Assembly: GCF_002140915.1 (NCBI RefSeq)
Contig: NZ_NGKU01000001.1
Location: 1,806,738-1,870,737 of the forward strand
DNA length: 64,000 nt
Source of the DNA: Candidatus Enterococcus testudinis
Lineage (GTDB): Bacteria > Bacillota > Bacilli > Lactobacillales > Enterococcaceae
Direction: 5' to 3'
Under the pieces are notes generated by a model that was not told the DNA's origin, did no database searches, and saw nothing but the letters and a program-made list of their open reading frames with translations. Below, piece after piece: positions 37,351 through 48,553 of the stretch. Each line of letters starts with the position of its first letter. Positions within the stretch are counted from its first letter, which is position 1. The translations under genes and the position numbers were made by a program.

Positions 37351-38625
37351 CTATATTTCTTTCGCTAATCGCAAGGCTTTATCCCCTATATCCTTGCGGT
37401 AAAACAAACCGTCTAACGTCAGTTCATCAATGACCTGATACACGCCAGTTTGCGCAGTTGCTAAATCTTGCGCCGTGACCTCCACTAGCATCACCCGACC
37501 ACCGTTTGCGACCAAAAGATTTTCCTCAGCAGACGTTGCGACACCAGCATAATACAATTGCGCAGCGTCTGGCGCTTCTGTTGGTACGATCATCCCTTTT
37601 TGATAGATGCCAGGATACCCTTCAGCAGCCAGGACCACACCAATGGACGCTTGGTTGTTCCAAACAATTTCCGGTTCCTCATCGGCCAAGAGCGCGCTGA
37701 TGATCTGCGGCAACGAACTATCAAGACGATTCAAGACGACTTGGGTTTCTGGATCGCCAAAGCGGGCATTGAATTCGATGACTTTCGGCCCTTCTGCCGT
37801 CGCGATCAATCCGGCGTATAAAATCCCGATAAACGGTGTGCCATGATCAATCATTCCTTGGGCCGCTGGTCGCAAAACTTCCCGTACCGCTTGATCAACG
37901 ATGGCTTGACTGATTTGTGGTACTGGCGAGTATGCCCCCATACCACCAGTATTTGGTCCTAAATCATGGTCAAAGGCACGCTTATGATCTTGGGCGATCA
38001 CCATTGGATAGACCTTCTCCTGATTGACAAAAGCCAACAACGAAAATTCTTCCCCTGCTAAAAATTCTTCAACGACGACTTTGGCGCCGCTCTCGCCAAA
38101 GGCATTTTGCTCCAGCATCGCTGTCACTGCGTCAAAAGCTTCTTCAAGCGTCAATGCGACAACCACGCCTTTGCCAGCCGCTAACCCATCCGCTTTGATG
38201 ACGATTGGTGCACCTTTGTCTGCTATATAGGCTTTGGCCTCGCGGCTGTTGCTGAAACTGCGATATGCCCCTGTCGGAATCTGATTAGCGACCATGATTT
38301 CTTTGGCAAATTCCTTTGATCCTTCAATCATCGCTGCTTGCTTACTTGGGCCAAAAATCGGTAAACCAGCAGCACGAAAGTCGTCCACAATACCATTCAA
38401 TAATGGTACTTCAGGCCCAACAAAAGTCCAAGTGATCTGCTGGTCGATGGCAAAGTCGATCAGCCCTTGATGATCTGATTCTGCAATCGCAATCAAGTCA
38501 ATGCCATCTTTTTGCATCCCGGGATTCCCCGGGGCACAAAACACCTGCTGTACTTCTGGATCTGCTAAACATTTTTTGGCGATGGCATGCTCTCGACCAC
38601 CACTACCGATAATCAATAATTTCAT
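37351..38625 (-). CDS. purD: phosphoribosylamine-glycine ligase
   Basis: GAR synthetase, step 2 of IMP synthesis, 424 aa. ATP-grasp enzyme: IIGSGGREHAIAKK at the N terminus, GPSKQAAMIEGSKEFAKEIM, IKADGLAAGKGVVVA (ATP loop), LGPNTGGMGAYSP and EFNARFGDPETQVVL (metal site). I start at the ATG at 38625 after AGGTGG. It is the last gene of purCSQLFMNHD, starting 15 nt after purH. Confidence 0.96.
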   Translation of the reverse strand: MKLLIIGSGGREHAIAKKCLADPEVQQVFCAPGNPGMQKDGIDLIAIAESDHQGLIDFAIDQQITWTFVGPEVPLLNGIVDDFRAAGLPIFGPSKQAAMIEGSKEFAKEIMVANQIPTGAYRSFSNSREAKAYIADKGAPIVIKADGLAAGKGVVVALTLEEAFDAVTAMLEQNAFGESGAKVVVEEFLAGEEFSLLAFVNQEKVYPMVIAQDHKRAFDHDLGPNTGGMGAYSPVPQISQAIVDQAVREVLRPAAQGMIDHGTPFIGILYAGLIATAEGPKVIEFNARFGDPETQVVLNRLDSSLPQIISALLADEEPEIVWNNQASIGVVLAAEGYPGIYQKGMIVPTEAPDAAQLYYAGVATSAEENLLVANGGRVMLVEVTAQDLATAQTGVYQVIDELTLDGLFYRKDIGDKALRLAKEI

Positions 38626-38640
38626 TTGGTCCACCTACTT

Positions 38641-40176
38641 TTAATGTTTGAAATGACGGACGCCAGTGAAGACCATCGTTACGCCATATTTATCCGCCAT
38701 GTCGATCGACGCTTGATCCTTGATACTGCCACCTGGTTGGATGATTGCTTTGATGCCATGCTCAGCCGCATAAGCGACACTATCATCCATCGGGAAAAAG
38801 GCATCGCTGGCTAAAACCGCACCATTGATCATTCCACTGGCTTCTGCTTGTTCAATCGCAAGTTTAACGGAACCTACGCGATTCATTTGTCCAGCTCCGA
38901 TGCCGACCGTTTGCTGCTGGTTGGCTAAAACGATAGCATTTGATTTGACATGTTTGACCGCTTTCCAAGCAAAGGCCAAAGCTTCTGCTTCTGCCGCTGA
39001 AGGGGCCCGCTTCGTAACCACTTGCCAATCATCCGCTGTTTCTATGCGATCATCTTGGTCTTGAACCAATAAGCCGCCTAAAACCGAAACGATTTCTGGT
39101 TCTTTGGCAGTTTCTGCGAAAGTCACTGTCAATAAACGCAAGTTTTTCTTTTTCGTCAGCACGGCTAATGCATCGGCTGCAAAACTAGGCGCGATCACGA
39201 TTTCTAAAAAGATCGTAGCAAGTTGTTCAGCGGTCGCTACATCAACTGGGCGATTCAAGACAACTATGCCACCAAAAATCGATACAGGGTCTGCTTCAAA
39301 GGCTTTTGCAAAAGCAGTTGCAATCGTATCAGCTGTCCCAATACCACAAGGATTCATATGTTTCAAGACCACCGCAGCCGGTTCACTGAATTCTTGCGCG
39401 ATTCGCAAAGCGGCGTCGGCATCTTTGATATTGTTATAAGACAATTCTTTGCCGTGAATTTGTTCAGCGCTGGCAATTGAATATGGTACTGGCAAAGCAG
39501 ATTGATAGAACAACGCCCGTTGGTGACTATTTTCACCATAACGCAATGTTTGTTTCAATGTATAGGCCTTCGTCAACGTTTCCGGTTGTTCTTCCGCAAC
39601 GAGATCCGTTAGATACCCAGCAATCAGTGCATCATAAGCAGCTGTATGGCGAAAGACTTTGGCGGCTAATTTTTTTCGGGTATCCATTGTCGTCTCTCCG
39701 TTTGCCAATTCTGCCAAGACCACCTCATAATCGGTTGGATCTACCACGACAGTCACAGCAGCAAAGTTTTTGGCCGCCGAACGCAGCATGCTTGGTCCGC
39801 CGATGTCGATGTTTTCAATCGCTTCAGCTTCAGCAACACCTTCTTTACTGATTGTTTCTTTAAAAGGATACAAGTTGACTACGACCAAATCGATTGGTCG
39901 GATATTATGCTGTGCCATGGCTTCCATATGACTTGATAGATCACGTCGTCCTAATAGACCGCCATGGATCAGTGGATGCAATGTCTTCACTCTGCCATCC
40001 ATCATTTCGGGAAAACCTGTGACTTCTTCGATGCTGATCGTTGGTAGATTTGCTGCTTCTAAGGCTGCTTTGGTTCCTCCAGTGGAGATGATTTCTATAT
40101 CCATGTCATGCAATGCTTGTGCGAAGGCGACAATTCCATTCTTATCTGAAACGCTGATCAATGCTCTTTTTTTCAA
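38641..40176 (-). CDS. purH: bifunctional AICAR transformylase / IMP cyclohydrolase
   Basis: Last two steps of IMP synthesis, 511 aa. The N-terminal cyclohydrolase domain (about 1-190) includes [24 protein letters not shown] and [17 protein letters not shown]. The C-terminal transformylase domain carries [26 protein letters not shown] with the catalytic Lys-His, and [11 protein letters not shown]. It starts 4 nt after purN. Normal length and complete. Confidence 0.97.
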   Translation of the reverse strand: MKKRALISVSDKNGIVAFAQALHDMDIEIISTGGTKAALEAANLPTISIEEVTGFPEMMDGRVKTLHPLIHGGLLGRRDLSSHMEAMAQHNIRPIDLVVVNLYPFKETISKEGVAEAEAIENIDIGGPSMLRSAAKNFAAVTVVVDPTDYEVVLAELANGETTMDTRKKLAAKVFRHTAAYDALIAGYLTDLVAEEQPETLTKAYTLKQTLRYGENSHQRALFYQSALPVPYSIASAEQIHGKELSYNNIKDADAALRIAQEFSEPAAVVLKHMNPCGIGTADTIATAFAKAFEADPVSIFGGIVVLNRPVDVATAEQLATIFLEIVIAPSFAADALAVLTKKKNLRLLTVTFAETAKEPEIVSVLGGLLVQDQDDRIETADDWQVVTKRAPSAAEAEALAFAWKAVKHVKSNAIVLANQQQTVGIGAGQMNRVGSVKLAIEQAEASGMINGAVLASDAFFPMDDSVAYAAEHGIKAIIQPGGSIKDQASIDMADKYGVTMVFTGVRHFKH

Positions 40177-40180
40177 AATA

Positions 40181-40750
40181 CTACCCCTTTTCAGTCAGTT
40201 CAGCCAATACAGCTGGATATAATTGATGTTCGATTTGATGTATTTTTTCCGTCACGGTCGCTAATGTATCATTCGCCGTGATCCGAATCATTTCTTGGGC
40301 GATGATTGGTCCGGTATCAATTCCATCATCGACATAATGGACTGTGGCTCCTGTGATTTTGACCCCATAATCAAAGGCATCCGCTATGCCGCTTTTTCCA
40401 GGAAAGCTGGGCAACAATGATGGATGAATATTGATGATGCTGCCCCGGTATACATGTAGCAGCGTTGGACCGATAATCCGCATGTAGCCAGCCAACACAA
40501 TCAGGTCGATTCGCTGTTCCTCTAGGATACGCAATAGTTTTGTCTCGTAATCAGCTTTGGTCTCATAGCCTTTCGGATCAACAAACCTGTGCAAGACACC
40601 GTCAGCAGCGGCTTTGTCCAGCACAGGTGCGTCTTGACGGTCTGACAATACCAACGCCAATTCTACTTGAGGTAAGCGTCCATTGGCAGCTGCCTCAGCG
40701 ATGGCACGATAATTGGAGCCTGTTCCTGAGGCAAACACAGCGATTCTCAT
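40181..40750 (-). CDS. purN: phosphoribosylglycinamide formyltransferase
   Basis: GART, step 3 of IMP synthesis using 10-formyl-THF, 189 aa. [14 protein letters not shown], the catalytic region [11 protein letters not shown]...[14 protein letters not shown], and [20 protein letters not shown] are intact. The start overlaps the purM stop (ATGA). Use of formyl-THF links it to the folate island elsewhere in the window. Confidence 0.96.
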   Translation of the reverse strand: MRIAVFASGTGSNYRAIAEAAANGRLPQVELALVLSDRQDAPVLDKAAADGVLHRFVDPKGYETKADYETKLLRILEEQRIDLIVLAGYMRIIGPTLLHVYRGSIINIHPSLLPSFPGKSGIADAFDYGVKITGATVHYVDDGIDTGPIIAQEMIRITANDTLATVTEKIHQIEHQLYPAVLAELTEKG

Positions 40751-41802
40751 CGTATTTCCTCAACAAAACGAACGGCCGCCTGGTCTGCTGATTCAAGTGC
40801 TACCACTTTGCCGATCATATGAGCTGGTTCCCCATTTGCAGCCAGCAAATCAAGGATTTCGCGGCTATTTTCCGGTGTTGCTGCAATGACCATACCAATG
40901 CCCATATTAAAAATTTCATACAATTCATGTGCAGGAATATCACCAAGAGACGCAATCAATGAAAAGATCGGTAAAACATCCCAAGTCCCTAACTGAATCT
41001 CAGCGCCTAATCCAGCTGGCAACATGCGAGGAATATTTTCAACAAATCCGCCCCCCGTAATGTGGGAAAGTCCCGCCGCCAATCGTTGTTGCAAAATTGG
41101 TTTTAACGCATCCACGTAAATTTTGGTGGGTTCCAACAAGACATCTCCTAAAGATTGGTCCCCCAACTCGGCAAAAACTTCATCTCCTGTTAATCCCGCT
41201 TGCTCAAATAGGACTTTTCTCACCAATGAATAGCCGTTCGAATGGATGCCTGATGATGGCAATCCAATCAAATGATCGCCTGCTTTGATCGACTCTCCGG
41301 TCACTAGTTGCTGTTTTTCCACGATACCTACCGCAAAACCGGCTAAATCATATTCCTCTGGCGCATACATGCCAGGCATTTCAGCCGTCTCGCCACCAAT
41401 CAGTGCGGCACCAGCTTGCACACAACCTTCTGCTACACCTGCAACGATTTGTTCGATTTTGGTGGGATCATTTTTGCCCACTGCTACGTAATCCAAAAAG
41501 TAGAGTGGTTCTGCTCCTTGGGCCACGATATCATTGACACACATCGCTACACAATCGATACCGATCGTCTGATGCTGATTACGTTGGATCGCCAATAACA
41601 GCTTGGTGCCGACGCCGTCTGTTCCAGAAACCAACACTGGCTCTTTCAACTGATAGGCAGAGAGGTCAAAGCAACCGCCGAAACCACCAATTGCGCCCAT
41701 CACGCCTAAACGCTCTGTTCTTTTCACATGTTTTTTGATCCGTTCAACTACTTCATAACCAGCGTGAACGTCCACGCCAGCCTTTGCATACGCATTTGCC
41801 AC
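40747..41802 (-). CDS. purM: phosphoribosylformylglycinamidine cyclo-ligase
   Basis: AIR synthetase, step 5, 351 aa. [10 protein letters not shown], the dimer and ATP-binding region [29 protein letters not shown] and [15 protein letters not shown] are present. The start is GTG at 41802 with AAGGAGG upstream; the longer ORF has no ribosome site. A 101-nt gap separates it from purF and holds a GCCGTG/CACGGC hairpin of unknown role. Confidence 0.96.
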   Translation of the reverse strand: MANAYAKAGVDVHAGYEVVERIKKHVKRTERLGVMGAIGGFGGCFDLSAYQLKEPVLVSGTDGVGTKLLLAIQRNQHQTIGIDCVAMCVNDIVAQGAEPLYFLDYVAVGKNDPTKIEQIVAGVAEGCVQAGAALIGGETAEMPGMYAPEEYDLAGFAVGIVEKQQLVTGESIKAGDHLIGLPSSGIHSNGYSLVRKVLFEQAGLTGDEVFAELGDQSLGDVLLEPTKIYVDALKPILQQRLAAGLSHITGGGFVENIPRMLPAGLGAEIQLGTWDVLPIFSLIASLGDIPAHELYEIFNMGIGMVIAATPENSREILDLLAANGEPAHMIGKVVALESADQAAVRFVEEIR

Positions 41803-41903
41803 TTTTTTTCCTCCTTGGGTTGGATAAAGTAAACACCTTGATTGCCGTGATGAGACACGCTGTACCTTCAGCCACGGCATGTGATCATCAGCCTGCCTTT
41901 GAT

Positions 41904-43325
41904 TTACTCCACAGATGCCAAATAACTCGCTTCATAGTCATACAAAGGGGTTGGATAATCTCCGTTGAAATACGCCATGCATAACCCTGAATAAGGGGCA
42001 TCAAATTGCAAGCCAATTGCCTCAATCAACCCATTTTCACTCAAAAACGCAAGAGAATCTGCTTCAATTTTTTCACAAATCTCCGCTTCGCTATATTGTG
42101 CCGCGATCAACTCTTCCCGTGTCTGGATATCAATGCCGTAAAAGCAAGGATACTTTAACGGGGGCGACCCAATCCGCACATGAACTTCTTTGGCACCTGC
42201 TTCTTTCAACAACTGAACGATCCGCCGTATCGTCGTTCCTCTAACGATCGAATCATCAACTAGAATTACCCGTTTTCCTGCCACGACACCACGGACTGCA
42301 GATAGCTTCATCCGCACGCCTTGCTCCCGTAATTCTTGCGTCGGTTGAATAAACGTTCGGGCAATATACTGATTCTTGACCAATCCCAATTCATACGGAA
42401 TGCCAGAAGCTTCTGCATATCCGCTAGCGGCGGACAAGGAAGAATTCGGTACACCGATCACCATATCTGCGTCGATTGCAGCTTCTTGTGCTAGCAGACG
42501 TCCCATATTCTTACGGGCACGATGCACATTGACGCCGGCAATATTCGAATCAGGCCGCGCAAAGTAAATAAATTCCATTGAGCAGATTGCCGGTTGCACA
42601 TCATCCGTGTACTGCTCAATCTGCACACCATCATCATTGATGATCACCACTTCACCAGGTTTGACATCACGAATAAATGATGCCCCGATCACTTCTAAGG
42701 CACAGGTCTCTGAAGCGACCACATAGGCACCGTTGACCATTTGGCCAATCGACAACGGCCGGAAACCATTGGGATCGAGTGCTGCGATCATTGAATCTTC
42801 TGTAATCAATAAGTACGCAAATCCACCCTTGACCTGATTCAATGCCTCTTTGATCCGATCCATAAATACAGGTTGACTGCTGCGGCGGATCAGATGCATC
42901 AAAATCTCAGTATCTGAATTTGAATGAAAAATCGCCCCATCCGTTTCTAACGCTTTACGCAATGTTTTGGCATTGGTCAAATTGCCATTATGAGCCAACG
43001 CAATCTGCTGATCAAAAAACTTAAATAAAAACGGCTGGATGTTATCGACACTGCCATTGCCTGCAGTCGCATAACGCACATGTCCTATGGCCGCTTCCCC
43101 CGTCAAGCGATCCAAAATACGCTCATCTGAAAAGACTTCTGCCAGCAAACCAAGATCGCGATGTCCAGAAAGCTTGCCTTGGTGGTTGGCGACGATTCCT
43201 GCACCTTCTTGACCGCGGTGTTGCAAACTATGCAAGCCAAAATAAGTCACACGGGCGGCGTCTGGATGACCCCAGACACCAAAGACACCGCACTCCTCAT
43301 TTAAACTTCTTACTTCATAAGACAT
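41904..43325 (-). CDS. purF: amidophosphoribosyltransferase
   Basis: First committed step: PRPP plus glutamine to phosphoribosylamine, 473 aa. The N terminus [12 protein letters not shown] places the nucleophile at Cys12 after an 11-residue propeptide that must be cleaved, as in Bacillus-type Pur[16 protein letters not shown], and the PRPP loop [13 protein letters not shown] are intact. The start at 43325 (GGGAGG upstream) lies inside the end of purL, so the two overlap by 16 nt. Confidence 0.97.
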   Translation of the reverse strand: MSYEVRSLNEECGVFGVWGHPDAARVTYFGLHSLQHRGQEGAGIVANHQGKLSGHRDLGLLAEVFSDERILDRLTGEAAIGHVRYATAGNGSVDNIQPFLFKFFDQQIALAHNGNLTNAKTLRKALETDGAIFHSNSDTEILMHLIRRSSQPVFMDRIKEALNQVKGGFAYLLITEDSMIAALDPNGFRPLSIGQMVNGAYVVASETCALEVIGASFIRDVKPGEVVIINDDGVQIEQYTDDVQPAICSMEFIYFARPDSNIAGVNVHRARKNMGRLLAQEAAIDADMVIGVPNSSLSAASGYAEASGIPYELGLVKNQYIARTFIQPTQELREQGVRMKLSAVRGVVAGKRVILVDDSIVRGTTIRRIVQLLKEAGAKEVHVRIGSPPLKYPCFYGIDIQTREELIAAQYSEAEICEKIEADSLAFLSENGLIEAIGLQFDAPYSGLCMAYFNGDYPTPLYDYEASYLASVE

Positions 43326-45535
43326 GGAATCGCATCCTCCCATTTGGCTTTGGCCTCATTAACCGGCACAACAAAGGTTTCATCTTGCGTGCGAAACATC
43401 ATCTCGCCTGAGGCAGTCACTTGTCCCACTTGTTTGGCGGCATCTCCTGCTATGGCTTCAAAAGCCTTTTGGTTTTCTTTTGCTATGGAAACGACAAAAC
43501 GTGATTGTGTTTCAGCGAACAACCAAGTGGCAGGCATATCAAACGTTGCCTCAAAACCAAACCCGCCGCCGAAAGCCGCTTCGGCCATCGCAACAGCCAA
43601 TCCGCCCTCGGCACAATCGTGGGCACTATTGATGACACCCGCTTGAATCCCTTGCAACACAATGTCTTGATGTTTCTTCTCAGCCGCTAGATCAAATGCC
43701 ATCAATCGACCCGCAATGTCTTTGGTCAATAACTTCTGGATTTCACTGCCATTAAAATCAGCCTGGGTGGCCCCAATCACATAAATCAGATCATCCGCCT
43801 GTTTGAAGTCTTGTGTCGTGATATGCGCCAAATCTTCAATCAAACCAACCATGCCAATTACAGGTGTTGGATAGACCGCTTGTCCATTTGTTTCGTTGTA
43901 CAATGATACGTTTCCGGAAATCACTGGTGTAGACAAAGCTGTACATGCAGCTGAGATACCATCCGCAGCTGTAGCCAGCTCCCAAAAGCCTTCCGGTTTA
44001 TCTGGAGAACCAAAGTTCAGGCAATCCGTGATCGCCAATGGTTTGCCACCAGATGCAACAATATTTCTGGCAGCTTCCGCCACCGCGATCTGTCCACCTA
44101 CTTCAGGATCAAGATACAAATATCGCCCATTGCAATCTGTCGTCATCGCCAATGCTTTGTTGGTTCCTTTGATGCGAATCACTGCCGCATCACTACCTGG
44201 TCCGACCACTGTATTGGTCCGTACTTTTGAATCATAGGTTTCGAATATACTGCGTTTTGAAGCAATCGTCGGTTGTTGCAGCAACTGCAAGAACAAGTCC
44301 TTAGCAACCCCTTGTGGTTCAAAATCAGCCAACGCATGAAATCGAACAATTCGTTCTGGTTCAGCCATCGGCTTATGGTACGTCGGCGCATCTTCTGCCA
44401 ATGCATCAACTGGCAAGTTCGCCACTTCTTCACCATGATGGAACAACCGATAATTGCCATCATCTGTTACTTCACCGATAACGACTGCATCTAACTCATA
44501 TTGCAAAAATAATGCTTCTACTTCCGCTTCATGGCCTTTTTTGACACAGATCAACATCCGCTCTTGTGATTCAGACAACATCATTTCATAAGGGGTCATG
44601 TTGGTTTCTCTTTGTGGGACATCATCAAGGTACAATTTCAGACCAGAACCAGCTTTTGACGCCATCTCGGCACTAGAAGAAACCAAACCTGCAGCCCCCA
44701 TATCTTGAATCCCTACTAAAATCTCTGCATGATCCACAATCAACTCCAAACACGCTTCCAACAACAGCTTCTCCATGAAAGGATCTCCTACTTGCACGGC
44801 TGAGCGTTGTTGTTCTTCGCCTTCGACGAATTCTTCAGAGGCAAACGTCGCACCATGGATGCCATCGCGTCCTGTTTTCGCTCCGACATACATGATCGTA
44901 TTGCCAACACCTTTGGCTTGTCCTTTTTGGATATCTTTGTGCTCAATGATCCCCACACACATGGCATTGACCAATGGGTTTCCTTCATAACAAGGGTCAA
45001 AGGCAACTTCTCCCCCCACAGTCGGGATGCCGATACAATTGCCGTAACCGCTAATTCCAGCCACGACCTCTTCTAACAAATACTTCGTCCGTTGGTTGTC
45101 TAATTCGCCAAAACGCAACGAGTCCAAGATAGCCACCGGCCGCGCGCCCATACTAAAAATATCGCGAATGATACCGCCGACACCGGTTGCTGCTCCTTCA
45201 TATGGTTCCACAGCAGATGGATGATTGTGGCTTTCTGCCTTGAAAACAACCGCTAAATCGTCCCCGATATCAACGATTCCCGCACCTTCTCCCGGTCCTT
45301 GCAAGACATGTGGTCCGCTTGTGGGAAATTTTTTCAAGACCGGTTTAGAATTCTTGTAAGAGCAGTGTTCACTCCACATTACGGAAAACAAGCCGGTTTC
45401 AGTATAATTAGGCAACCGACCCAATATATCCTCACTGATCATTCGGTATTCTTCTTCAGTCAATCCCCATTGTTCATACAGCTTGGTCTCTTTGATTGCT
45501 TGGGGAGAGGGTTCATTCGAAAGTAATTTATCCAT
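43310..45535 (-). CDS. purL: FGAM synthase subunit PurL
   Basis: Small-type PurL, 741 aa, the synthetase subunit that forms a complex with PurQ and PurS (step 4). [19 protein letters not shown] near the N terminus, the ATP site [21 protein letters not shown], and the second-half repeat [12 protein letters not shown] and [19 protein letters not shown] are visible. It overlaps purQ by 8 nt and purF by 16 nt. Confidence 0.97.
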   Translation of the reverse strand: MDKLLSNEPSPQAIKETKLYEQWGLTEEEYRMISEDILGRLPNYTETGLFSVMWSEHCSYKNSKPVLKKFPTSGPHVLQGPGEGAGIVDIGDDLAVVFKAESHNHPSAVEPYEGAATGVGGIIRDIFSMGARPVAILDSLRFGELDNQRTKYLLEEVVAGISGYGNCIGIPTVGGEVAFDPCYEGNPLVNAMCVGIIEHKDIQKGQAKGVGNTIMYVGAKTGRDGIHGATFASEEFVEGEEQQRSAVQVGDPFMEKLLLEACLELIVDHAEILVGIQDMGAAGLVSSSAEMASKAGSGLKLYLDDVPQRETNMTPYEMMLSESQERMLICVKKGHEAEVEALFLQYELDAVVIGEVTDDGNYRLFHHGEEVANLPVDALAEDAPTYHKPMAEPERIVRFHALADFEPQGVAKDLFLQLLQQPTIASKRSIFETYDSKVRTNTVVGPGSDAAVIRIKGTNKALAMTTDCNGRYLYLDPEVGGQIAVAEAARNIVASGGKPLAITDCLNFGSPDKPEGFWELATAADGISAACTALSTPVISGNVSLYNETNGQAVYPTPVIGMVGLIEDLAHITTQDFKQADDLIYVIGATQADFNGSEIQKLLTKDIAGRLMAFDLAAEKKHQDIVLQGIQAGVINSAHDCAEGGLAVAMAEAAFGGGFGFEATFDMPATWLFAETQSRFVVSIAKENQKAFEAIAGDAAKQVGQVTASGEMMFRTQDETFVVPVNEAKAKWEDAIPCLMK

Positions 45536-46205
45536 TCACTGGCACCTGCCCATAATTTTTTAGGATCGAAGCAAAGAAACGCTTGCCATCTTCAGAACCC
45601 AACAAAGATTCCATTGCTCGTTCCGGATGTGGCATCATTCCCAATACATTGCCGGCACGATTGCAGATTCCTGCAATATTGTGGATACTGCCGTTGACAT
45701 TCTCGGTATAGCGAAAAACGATCTGATTGTTGGCAACCAGTTCTTGATACGTTTCTTCATCACAATAATAATTGCCTTCACCATGGGCCACGGGAATCGT
45801 AATGACTTCATCCTCGGCATATTCTGAGGTGAATGCCGTTTGATTATTAACGATCAGTTGGACCGGTTTACTGATAAAATGCAAGGATTTATTCCGTTGC
45901 AACACCCCCGGCAGCAAACCTGCTTCTGTCAAAATCTGAAATCCGTTACAGGTACCAAAAACTGGTTTGCCCTCTTCGGCAAAACGAATCACTTCAGTCA
46001 TGATCGTCGAAAAACGCGCAATTGCGCCACAACGCAGATAATCACCATACGAAAAACCACCAGGCAATAACACACCATCAAATCCCGCCAAGCTATCAGC
46101 ATCATGCCGCACATACGCTGCTTCTGCACCCATAATATCTTTGATCGCCCACATCAAATCGACATCACAGTTTGATCCCGGAAAAACAATCACTGCGAAT
46201 TTCAT
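45528..46205 (-). CDS. purQ: FGAM synthase glutaminase subunit PurQ
   Basis: Class-I glutaminase delivering ammonia to PurL, 225 aa. The nucleophile is Cys86 in [10 protein letters not shown]; the His-Glu pair is in [24 protein letters not shown] is the family signature. It overlaps purS (4 nt) and purL (8 nt), consistent with a 1:1:1 complex made by coupled translation. Confidence 0.97.
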   Translation of the reverse strand: MKFAVIVFPGSNCDVDLMWAIKDIMGAEAAYVRHDADSLAGFDGVLLPGGFSYGDYLRCGAIARFSTIMTEVIRFAEEGKPVFGTCNGFQILTEAGLLPGVLQRNKSLHFISKPVQLIVNNQTAFTSEYAEDEVITIPVAHGEGNYYCDEETYQELVANNQIVFRYTENVNGSIHNIAGICNRAGNVLGMMPHPERAMESLLGSEDGKRFFASILKNYGQVPVNG

Positions 46206-46474
46206 ACACTGACTTCCTCCAATAATGAGATTTCATAGCGATAGGTTTCCATATTGACATTGGCTAACAGTTTGTCGCAAATCGCTTCGATTTCTCGCTG
46301 CACATCTGTTTCAGTTTTCTCATCTAAAGCAGCTACCTTGATTTCAAAATATTTACCGATCCGAATCGACGTGACATCTTGGTATCCCAAACGATGAACA
46401 GCCCCTTTTACCGCCTCTCCTTGAGGATCCAAAACAGATTCTTTATACGTAACATAGACTTTGACTAAATACAT
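46202..46474 (-). CDS. purS: FGAM synthase subunit PurS
   Basis: Small third subunit of the Gram-positive FGAM synthase, 90 aa. [28 protein letters not shown] is the family hallmark; it bridges PurL and PurQ for ammonia transfer. The start lies 10 nt inside the end of purC. Confidence 0.95.
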   Translation of the reverse strand: MYLVKVYVTYKESVLDPQGEAVKGAVHRLGYQDVTSIRIGKYFEIKVAALDEKTETDVQREIEAICDKLLANVNMETYRYEISLLEEVSV

Positions 46475-47190
46475 GATGAAAACTCCTTTTCTAATCGATT
46501 GTATACCTCTTGATAGACCGGCAAAATATCACCTAGATCACGACGATAAATATCTTTGTCCAAATGGTTATTTGTGGCCATATCCCACAAACGGCAAGTA
46601 TCCGGTGAAATCTCATCGGCCAAAAGCAAGTGCCCCTGCGCCGTTTTGCCAATTTCGATTTTAAAGTCGATCAAGCGAATATCGATTTGCGCAAAAATAT
46701 GCTGCAAAGCGCGATTGACCGTCAAAGCTAACGTCCGCAGTTGTTGGCGTTCCGCTTCAGTTGCTAAACCAAGATAGGCAATATGGTCATCGTTGATAAA
46801 CGGGTCATCCAATGCATCATCTTTGTAATAAAACTCAACGATTGGCTGCGGTAAAGTCGTGCCTTCTTCAATGCCCAATCGTTTAGAGAAACTCCCCGCC
46901 GCCACATTGCGTACAACAACTTCTAAAGGGATCATATCTACCATTTCGATCAATTGTTCGTGTTTAGATATGATTTTAATGAAATGACTTTGAATGCCTT
47001 CTTGGGCCAGCAATTGAAAAAGAATACTCGTGATTTGATTATTCAAGGCGCCTTTGCCTTGGATCGCATCTTTTTTTTGACCGTTCAAGGCTGTCGCTTG
47101 GTCAAGATATTCGACTCTTAACTCTTTTGAATCGGGTTTTTTAAATAATTTTTTCGCTTTTCCTTCATAAAGAAGCACTTCCGTTTCCAT
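46465..47190 (-). CDS. purC: SAICAR synthase
   Basis: Adds aspartate to CAIR (step 8), 241 aa. [11 protein letters not shown] at the N terminus, [33 protein letters not shown] and [14 protein letters not shown] are intact. I start at the ATG at 47190 after GAGGTGG, rather than an ATG 12 nt upstream that lies before the ribosome site. First gene of purCSQLFMNHD, with its own promoter and PurBoxes. Confidence 0.96.
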   Translation of the reverse strand: METEVLLYEGKAKKLFKKPDSKELRVEYLDQATALNGQKKDAIQGKGALNNQITSILFQLLAQEGIQSHFIKIISKHEQLIEMVDMIPLEVVVRNVAAGSFSKRLGIEEGTTLPQPIVEFYYKDDALDDPFINDDHIAYLGLATEAERQQLRTLALTVNRALQHIFAQIDIRLIDFKIEIGKTAQGHLLLADEISPDTCRLWDMATNNHLDKDIYRRDLGDILPVYQEVYNRLEKEFSSCI

Positions 47191-47250
47191 ACGCCACCTC
47201 ATTCAATCTTTCAGATTCACACAGCAATGACACTTCTGTTGATTGATTCT

Positions 47251-47279
47251 ATTTTAGCAACCGTTCGAAAAGGGGTCAA
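47251..47279 (-). promoter_or_regulatory. purC promoter with PurBox in the spacer
   Basis: TTGACC, 17 nt, TAAAAT on the minus strand. The spacer itself contains CTTTTCGAACGGT, a PurBox-like sequence (core at 47263-47267), where a bound PurR would hinder polymerase. Confidence 0.75.
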
Positions 47280-47307
47280 CGAATATATGGACATTTATCA
47301 GATGTTT

Positions 47308-47328
47308 TTCTCCGAACGTTCGTATTTA
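47308..47328 (-). promoter_or_regulatory. PurBox upstream of purC
   Basis: AAATACGAACGTT on the minus strand (47316-47328) overlaps TTCTCCGAACGTT on the plus strand around a CGAACGTTCG palindrome. The minus core is 62 nt above the -10. Confidence 0.8.
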
Positions 47329-47385
47329 TTAACAGATACTTTCTAGCTATTCTCTTGCCATAGCGCATCTCGTCCAAATGAAGCG

Positions 47386-47414
47386 TTTACATCATTTTTG
47401 TTTCATGCTATTAT
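47386..47414 (+). promoter_or_regulatory. promoter of the 126-aa protein gene
   Basis: TTTACA, 17 nt, TATTAT, both 5 of 6 to consensus. A TGTAAACG half-site on the opposite strand overlaps the -35 but is one base short of a full cre. Confidence 0.7.
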
Positions 47415-47452
47415 AAGATCGTAATCAGGATCATTCGAGGAGGCGTAGATCT

Positions 47453-47833
47453 ATGTGGTCGCTTAAGGAACGTGCCGATCATTTTTTGGCCCATTTGACA
47501 GACAAAGAAAGAGTGGCATTGCATAACGAATTGCTGGCCGTCAATCAAATTGTGGCGTTGAACCAGCAAACCAGCTTTTATGCATTTGGTTTACTAAAGA
47601 AAGGCAGTCGTCCCCACTATCTTGAAGAACGAAAACGGGTATTGCAGTATCGGAATGGTGTCAATGAAGAATTGATCATTCACCAGATCCACCGCCAGCA
47701 CTTGTTTAAACACATCTATTCTTTCCGCGTCTATTTTGACTTAGTGGAAATGGATGCAGTATTTATCGATGTTTTATTGGAACGATTGCAAGCGCTGCAG
47801 TCCGCCCCTCTGTGGACACCCAAACTAGCTTGA
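47453..47833 (+). CDS. hypothetical protein, 126 aa
   Basis: I do not recognise this protein. It is soluble, basic, rich in Leu, His and Arg, and predicted mostly helical, with no signal peptide, membrane segment or cysteine. The ATG has GAGGAGG 9 nt upstream and the promoter above is good, so it is a real gene. It is transcribed alone, divergent from purC, and ends before a terminator. No functional motif is visible. Confidence 0.7.
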   Translation: MWSLKERADHFLAHLTDKERVALHNELLAVNQIVALNQQTSFYAFGLLKKGSRPHYLEERKRVLQYRNGVNEELIIHQIHRQHLFKHIYSFRVYFDLVEMDAVFIDVLLERLQALQSAPLWTPKLA

Positions 47834-47873
47834 GTGTGGAAAAAGAATGCTCCTGTCATAAAATGAAAAAGGT

Positions 47874-47902
47874 AAAGCACGAATCTTTTCGTGCTTTTTT
47901 TT
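47874..47902 (+). terminator. terminator after the 126-aa protein gene
   Basis: AAAGCACGAA/TTCGTGCTTT stem with a TCTT loop followed by T5. Confidence 0.88.
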
Positions 47903-47938
47903 GTTATACTGTACATAGTGAAAAGAAAGGACTTGACT

Positions 47939-48553
47939 ATGCTATTTACAAAAGAACATTTTGATATATTTACAACTGACACACTGGAAGCGCGTATGGC
48001 GCAGATCCGCGCCCAGATCCAACCGGTATTCCAACAGATCGGTGATGCAGCGATTCCTTTATTCGAAAAAGAGTGCCACGTTCCCTTTTATCTCCATATC
48101 GCGCAGCATCGCCGCCGCACAGTGTATCCTCCTGCAGAAACATGGGCAGGGATCGGACCAAATAAGCGGGGGTACAAAATGGATGCCCACTTTCAAATCG
48201 GGATCAACGCCGACTATGTTTTTGTTTGGTTAAGCGTGATCGATCAACCGAAAAACCAACAGACCATTGCTGATGCTTGGCTTGACGCGCCAGATTTATT
48301 TTCAGCATTACCTGCTGACTTTGTGCTTTCGCCGGACCATACCCGGTACGATGTTGTTTCTATCAGCGAATGGCCCGCAGCACTGTCACGTTTGAAGACC
48401 ATCAAAAAAAGTGAATGCCAAATTGGTAAGATATTTCCCAAAGAACAAATCAATGAAGCGACCCTGTCAGACATCTTAGCTGCCTATGAAGCATTACTGC
48501 CCTTGTACATGCAACGACATGGCACCAAAGAAAAGGAGTCGATCAAATCATGA
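47939..48553 (+). CDS. DUF1054 (YktB) family protein
   Basis: Protein of 204 aa matching the Firmicute DUF1054/UPF0637 family: FTKEHFDIFTTDTLEARMAQIR, the central HRRRTVYPPAETWAGIGPNKRGYKMDAHFQIGI and ISEWPAALSRL. Function unknown; soluble. I start at the ATG at 47939 (GAAAGG upstream) rather than a longer frame. Its TGA overlaps the ATG of the following PBP gene, so the two are coupled. Confidence 0.9.
   Translation: MLFTKEHFDIFTTDTLEARMAQIRAQIQPVFQQIGDAAIPLFEKECHVPFYLHIAQHRRRTVYPPAETWAGIGPNKRGYKMDAHFQIGINADYVFVWLSVIDQPKNQQTIADAWLDAPDLFSALPADFVLSPDHTRYDVVSISEWPAALSRLKTIKKSECQIGKIFPKEQINEATLSDILAAYEALLPLYMQRHGTKEKESIKS

Noticed and set aside
41803-41903. GCCGTG/CACGGC hairpin between purF and purM as an intra-operon terminator
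   Set aside because: Loop of over 20 nt and no T run; at most a processing or stability hairpin.
47378-47394. cre site at the promoter of the 126-aa protein gene
   Set aside because: TGTAAACG is a good half-site but the full element is one base short; noted with the promoter only.
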